From: Altererythrobacter sp. B11
GTDB taxonomy: Bacteria; Pseudomonadota; Alphaproteobacteria; Sphingomonadales; Sphingomonadaceae
Reading direction: 5' to 3'
Length of the DNA: 64,000 bases
Assembly (NCBI RefSeq): GCF_003569745.1
Contig: NZ_AP018498.1
Span: 1,463,001 to 1,527,000 of the forward strand
Position numbers and translations under genes: made by a program. Below, piece by piece: positions 61,245 through 64,000 of this stretch; position 1 is the stretch's first letter; each line of letters opens with the position of its first letter. Below the pieces are notes generated by a model. That model saw only the letters and a program-made list of their open reading frames with translations. It did no database searches and had not been told where the DNA came from.

Positions 61245-62213
61245 TTACTCCTCCTCCGCTTCCGCTTCCTCGGGCGGATGCAGGCGCAGCCGGGTGACAT
61301 GCGTTTCATCCCCCGCCGTCACCTCGATCCGCCAGCCGCTCGGATGGTCCAGCACCGCGCCCGGCTGCGGCACCTGGCCGGCCAGCACGAAGGCCAGGCC
61401 GCCCAGCGTATCGACCGCCTCCTCCACTTCGGCGAGGCGCGGATCCTTCACCGTCTCCGCCACGTCGTCCAGCTCGGCGCGGGCATCAGCATCCCACATG
61501 CCTTCGCCGATCGGCACCACCAGTTCGATCGGCGCCTCGTCATGCTCGTCCTCGATGTCGCCGACAATCTCCTCCACCAGATCCTCGATCGTGATGATTC
61601 CGTCGGTGCCCGAAAACTCGTCGATCACGATCGCCAGATGGATGCGCCGGGCGCGCATGTCGGCCAGCACGTCCAGCGCGCCGCGCGCCTGCGGGACATA
61701 GAGCGGCTGACGCATCAGCACGGTCCAGTCCGCCGGCGGCGGCTTGCCGTTGGCGAGATAGGGAAACACATCCTTGATGTGGATCATGCCGATCACCCGG
61801 TCGAGCGTGTCGCGATAGACGGGCAGGCGCGAATGGCCGTGCTCCGCAAAGGCGCCGACCACCTCTTCCCAGCTCGCCGCGGCCGACACCGCGATGATCT
61901 CGCCGCGCGGGATCGCCACGTCATCGGCATCATGCTCGCTGAAATGCAGCAGGTTGCGCAGCATGGTGAGCTCGACCGGCGAAAGATCGCCGCTGCCGGG
62001 CAACTGGCCGGCGGCCTGCTCCCCTTCATGCTCGTCGATTGCTTCTTCCAACTGCGCGCGGAGCGACGTGCCGCCCCCCTCGTCGAAGAGCCGGCGGATC
62101 ACATTCCACAATCCGCCCCTACTGTCCGCGTCTCCCTTGCTGGATTCGCCCGGTCTGGAATCTTCGGGCATCGCCCTGCCACTTTCCCCTTGTTGTGCTG
62201 AGCCGTTCATCAC
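61245..62213 (-). CDS. CorC/HlyC family CBS-domain protein
   Basis: A 322-residue cytoplasmic protein. Two CBS domains (about 90-205: DVAIPRGEIIAVSAAASWEE then GHSRLPVYRDTLDRVIGMIH) are followed by a CorC_HlyC domain (about 225-310: DARAELDDVAETVKDPRLAE). It lacks membrane helices, unlike CNNM-type relatives, so it is the soluble form associated with Mg2+/Co2+ handling in the ybeY neighbourhood. The N-terminal 40 residues are Ser/Gly-rich. The ATG overlaps the ybeY stop. Confidence 0.9.
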   Translation of the reverse strand: MMNGSAQQGESGRAMPEDSRPGESSKGDADSRGGLWNVIRRLFDEGGGTSLRAQLEEAIDEHEGEQAAGQLPGSGDLSPVELTMLRNLLHFSEHDADDVAIPRGEIIAVSAAASWEEVVGAFAEHGHSRLPVYRDTLDRVIGMIHIKDVFPYLANGKPPPADWTVLMRQPLYVPQARGALDVLADMRARRIHLAIVIDEFSGTDGIITIEDLVEEIVGDIEDEHDEAPIELVVPIGEGMWDADARAELDDVAETVKDPRLAEVEEAVDTLGGLAFVLAGQVPQPGAVLDHPSGWRIEVTAGDETHVTRLRLHPPEEAEAEEE

Positions 62214-62704
62214 CGAACGTCGCGGTCGCCATATGGGTCCGCGATTCCCATGAAGGCAAGCGCCTTTGTTTCGAGCGCTTCCATCGCATCGGCATCCGCG
62301 GGCGAGATCTCATGGTCATAGCCCGCCAGATGGAGCAGTCCGTGCAGCACCAGATGCGCCGCATGATCCTGAAGCGAAACGCCTTTCTCCGCCGCCTCGC
62401 GGGCGCAGGTGTCATGCGCCAGGGCGATGTCGCCGAGCAATTCGGGCGGCCCCTCCGGCGCCAGATCGAGCAAGTCCTCGCGCTCCAGCATGGGGAAGGA
62501 CAGCACATTGGTCGGCTTGTCGCGCTGCCGCCACTCGCGGTTGAGCTCGTGCACCTCCGCATCGGAGGTGAAGATCACGCTGGCCGAAAGGCGCGGATTG
62601 CCCAGCTCGGGTGCCACCTTTGCCGCACACTCCGCCACCCGCTCCGCCAGCGCCTCCCACTCGCCCGCCGGCCAGGGTTCCGCCACATCCATTTCAAGCT
62701 GCAT
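62210..62704 (-). CDS. ybeY: Endoribonuclease YbeY
   Basis: A 164-residue zinc RNase of rRNA processing and quality control. The signature H-x-x-x-H-G-x-L-H-L-x-G-Y-D-H is complete as HLVLHGLLHLAGYDHEI. LNREWRQRDKPTNVLSFPML is the other family block. ATG 62704 is used; a start at 62734 is open but poor. Downstream it is coupled to corC. Upstream, where phoH normally lies directly, a NUDIX gene and repeats intervene. Confidence 0.94.
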   Translation of the reverse strand: MQLEMDVAEPWPAGEWEALAERVAECAAKVAPELGNPRLSASVIFTSDAEVHELNREWRQRDKPTNVLSFPMLEREDLLDLAPEGPPELLGDIALAHDTCAREAAEKGVSLQDHAAHLVLHGLLHLAGYDHEISPADADAMEALETKALAFMGIADPYGDRDVR

Positions 62705-62733
62705 GAGGCTCTCGGTTCGTCGCAGCTGGTGCA

Positions 62734-62777
62734 CGCTTGGAACGCCGTGGAACAGGGTTCATCGGCAGAAAACCGGG
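62734..62777 (-). other. Conserved 'GCATGAACCCTGTTCCA' element, copy C
   Basis: Read on the minus strand: GGTTTTCTGCCGATGAACCC then TGTTCCACGG and CGTTCCAAGC. It is more diverged than copies A and B but keeps the T-rich run, the GATGAACCCTGTTCCA core and the tandem TGTTCCA units. An ATGTCCACAG sequence lies upstream on this strand at 62825-62834. It ends about 30 bases before the ybeY ATG on the same strand. Confidence 0.6.
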
Positions 62778-62905
62778 CCTGAGGCGCGCGGGCGCTTTGC
62801 CGGGTGCGGGACGGGGGGAGGCGGCTGTGGACATGGCCTGCGCATAGCGCGATCGGCGGCCGGTAGGAAATGCTGAGGGCGGGTGTTGGTCAACGCCGGG
62901 AGGAA

Positions 62906-63055
62906 GGCGCGTGGCCTTCGACAGGCTCAGGCTGAGCGGGTGGGGTGTGGGGGGTGACCCCCAGCTAACCTTCGTCATTCCCGCGAAGGCGGGAATCCAG
63001 CCGGAGGCAGCGCGGCCCGCACTGGATCCCCGCCTGCGCGGGGATGACGAAGGAG
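62906..63055. repeat. Composite palindromic repeat, left flank of the NUDIX islet
   Basis: GCGCGTGGCCTTCGACAGGC continues as TCAGGCTGAGCGGGTGGGG, then TGACCCCCAGCTAACCTTCG, an ATTCCCGC pair and GATCCCCGCCTGCGCGGGGA. The order and the linker text are repeated at 63724-63873 in the same orientation. Together with 63056-63183 it holds no gene. Confidence 0.88.
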
Positions 63056-63135
63056 GGGCTAGGCCGCACACGGCTCTGAGAGGTGACGAGGTTGGATGCT
63101 GCGCGGCCGCCTTCCCGGCGGCGCGGCCACCACCG

Positions 63136-63170
63136 CTCGTCCTGAGCCTGTCGAAGGACGCGCGCGGCGG
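63136..63170. repeat. Inverted CTGAGCCTGTCGAAGG module before the NUDIX 3' end
   Basis: GCTCGTCCTGAGCCTGTCGAAGGACGCGCG: the inverted version of the CTTCGACAGGCTCAGGACG module, about 15 bases from the NUDIX stop. It could pair with the module at 62911 over a large loop. Confidence 0.75.
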
Positions 63171-63183
63171 TCAATGGCGCTGC

Positions 63184-63642
63184 TTAGCCACCCCTGCTTT
63201 GCAGATAGGCCTTCAGGCCGACAGGATACAAATCAGGCCTGCCATCCAAATCCAACTCATCGAGATCGAACCACCTCGCCGCGCAAGTTCCACCATGAGC
63301 CTCTTTGAAGTCGATGCGCTCGCAGTCTTCAAACTTTCCTCTCGGAAAGCAAACGTCGAAGACCGCCAGGATCTCATGTCCAGTGGCGCCCTCGTGAAGG
63401 TAAATGTTCTCGAAAAAATGCGGGCTTCCCAGAGGTGCGACGCACACACCTAGTTCTTCCTCGAACTCCCGGATGACTGCATCCTTCAACGTCTCGCCGA
63501 ATTCCACACTGCCACCCAATGGCCGTACACCCTTCAGTCGGCCATTATCGTCTAGAACCTCGGCAGCCAGCAACCGGCCATCACGCCAATGCAGACCAAT
63601 GGCCTTTACGCGGATTGCCGAGTCGGGGCGCCATGTAGTCAT
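63184..63642 (-). CDS. NUDIX hydrolase, lower GC than its surroundings
   Basis: A 152-residue protein. The NUDIX box is complete: GGSVEFGETLKDAVIREFEE then ELG. A neighbouring PHFFENIYLHEGATGHEIL block suggests the ADP-ribose/MutT-like group. The gene uses A/T-ending codons far more than its neighbours (for example several TTT, CTA and AAA). It sits between ybeY and phoH, bracketed by direct composite repeats, which suggests later arrival. Its own promoter was not assigned. The substrate is unknown. Confidence 0.85.
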   Translation of the reverse strand: MTTWRPDSAIRVKAIGLHWRDGRLLAAEVLDDNGRLKGVRPLGGSVEFGETLKDAVIREFEEELGVCVAPLGSPHFFENIYLHEGATGHEILAVFDVCFPRGKFEDCERIDFKEAHGGTCAARWFDLDELDLDGRPDLYPVGLKAYLQSRGG

Positions 63643-63723
63643 ACGAAGATGCAGTAGCGCATTACGCAGTCGGGCGCAGGGGCGAGGGGCGCGCAGGTGC
63701 GCTTTACGCCAGACGTAGGCGGT

Positions 63724-63873
63724 AGCGCGTGGCCTTCGACAGGCTCAGACTGAGCGGGTGGGGTGTGGGGGTCGACCCCCAGCTAACTTTCGTCATTCCC
63801 GCGCAGGCGGGAATCCAGCGGGAGGCGGGCGAGGTCCGCGCTGGATCCCCGCCTGCGCGGGGATGACGAATGG
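63724..63873. repeat. Composite palindromic repeat, right flank of the NUDIX islet
   Basis: GCGCGTGGCCTTCGACAGGC continues as TCAGACTGAGCGGGTGGGG, then TCGACCCCCAGCTAACTTTC, an ATTCCCGC pair and GATCCCCGCCTGCGCGGGGA. It is a direct copy of 62906-63055 with scattered differences. The rest of 63643-63915 shows no gene. Confidence 0.88.
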
Positions 63874-63915
63874 GGGGAGGTTCGCGCGGCGCGGGTGATG
63901 ACGCGCAGCGCGCTC

Positions 63916-64000
63916 CTAAGCGTTCGGCCCCTCGTATGCCTCGACAATCCGCCCCACAATCGGGTGGCGGACCACGTCGGCGGTGGTGAAGCGGGTTATG
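63916..64000 (-). CDS. phoH: PhoH family protein, C-terminal end (partial)
   Basis: Only the last 27 codons and the stop are inside the window. The visible end is ITRFTTADVVRHPIVGRIVE, then AYEGPNA and TAG. The F-T-x-x-D-V-V-R-H-P-x-V block is the usual end of PhoH-like ATPases, which precede ybeY and corC in alphaproteobacteria. The gene continues beyond 64000. Confidence 0.85.
   Translation of the reverse strand, partial: ITRFTTADVVRHPIVGRIVEAYEGPNA

Overview
The window is a gene-dense, high-GC chromosomal segment of an alphaproteobacterium, most likely of the order Sphingomonadales (Erythrobacteraceae or Sphingomonadaceae type). The reasons are the cytochrome aa3 assembly order ctaC-ctaD-ctaB-ctaG-ctaE-SURF1-thrC, the pyrE-pdxJ-acpS-lepB and mutY-dciA-dsbA-smc blocks, DUF1489, a TorF-type porin, a long Lys/Ala tail on ribosomal protein L21, and the extragenic palindromes typical of sphingomonads. 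I see no rRNA, tRNA, CRISPR array, prophage or intact insertion sequence. Almost everything is core metabolism. The accessory signal sits in the intergenic repeats, in one small gene islet near the right end and in several regulatory sites.

Layout. 0-1 kb: the end of lysA and a precorrin-2 dehydrogenase. 0.9-6.3 kb (minus strand): a tightly overlapping series pyrE-pdxJ-acpS-lepB-AI-2E family permease-DUF3089 hydrolase-ruvX. 6.5-12.7 kb: the aa3 oxidase operon with its heme O synthase, Cox11 and SURF1 assembly factors and a 43-residue membrane peptide. 12.8-15.3 kb: thrC and a COG1092 methyltransferase. 15.7-18.4 kb: folB, a Rossmann fragment, moaA-moaD-moaE (molybdopterin), then a 44-residue membrane peptide behind a perfect FNR/FixK box. 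18.5-20.7 kb: a lipoprotein, rplU-rpmA with a hairpin in the leader, and a GNAT acetyltransferase. 20.7-29.6 kb: a YgfZ-type protein, a GGDEF/EAL enzyme, two EamA permeases around pyrC, a glycine-zipper protein, a lipoprotein and astD. 29.7-36.9 kb: selO, an alpha/beta hydrolase, a GT4 glycosyltransferase, a YfgM-like TPR protein plus bamB (outer-membrane assembly), and an ICMT-like methyltransferase.

36.9-42.3 kb: ubiA, rsmE, gshA, a VOC protein divergent from soxR over a SoxR operator, a TorF porin and a secreted protein. 42.4-49.0 kb: smc, two DsbA-like proteins, dciA and mutY. 49.3-55.9 kb: small proteins, cspA, a Tat-exported serine hydrolase, nudC, a FrnE-like DsbA, three small membrane or secreted proteins and an Acg-type flavoprotein. 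56.5-62.7 kb: DUF1489, mgtE, a cyclophilin, a double NTF2-like protein, a LysR regulator, a CorC-type protein and ybeY. 63.2-64 kb: a lower-GC NUDIX gene wedged between ybeY and phoH, then the 3' end of phoH at the window edge.

Points of most interest: (1) the NUDIX islet bracketed by two direct ~140-bp copies of a composite palindromic repeat inside the normally compact phoH-ybeY-corC block; (2) a 253-bp tandem duplication of four-module palindromic repeats at 55.9-56.4 kb; (3) a conserved element, T-run plus GCATGAACCCTGTTCCA plus 10-bp tandem repeats, present three times and unexplained by genes; (4) a terminator-like hairpin between a good promoter and rplU, suggesting attenuation; (5) a perfect FNR/FixK box before a 44-residue membrane peptide; (6) a SoxR box driving a VOC-fold gene. 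Gene calls rest on motifs read by eye and family knowledge. No database search was run.
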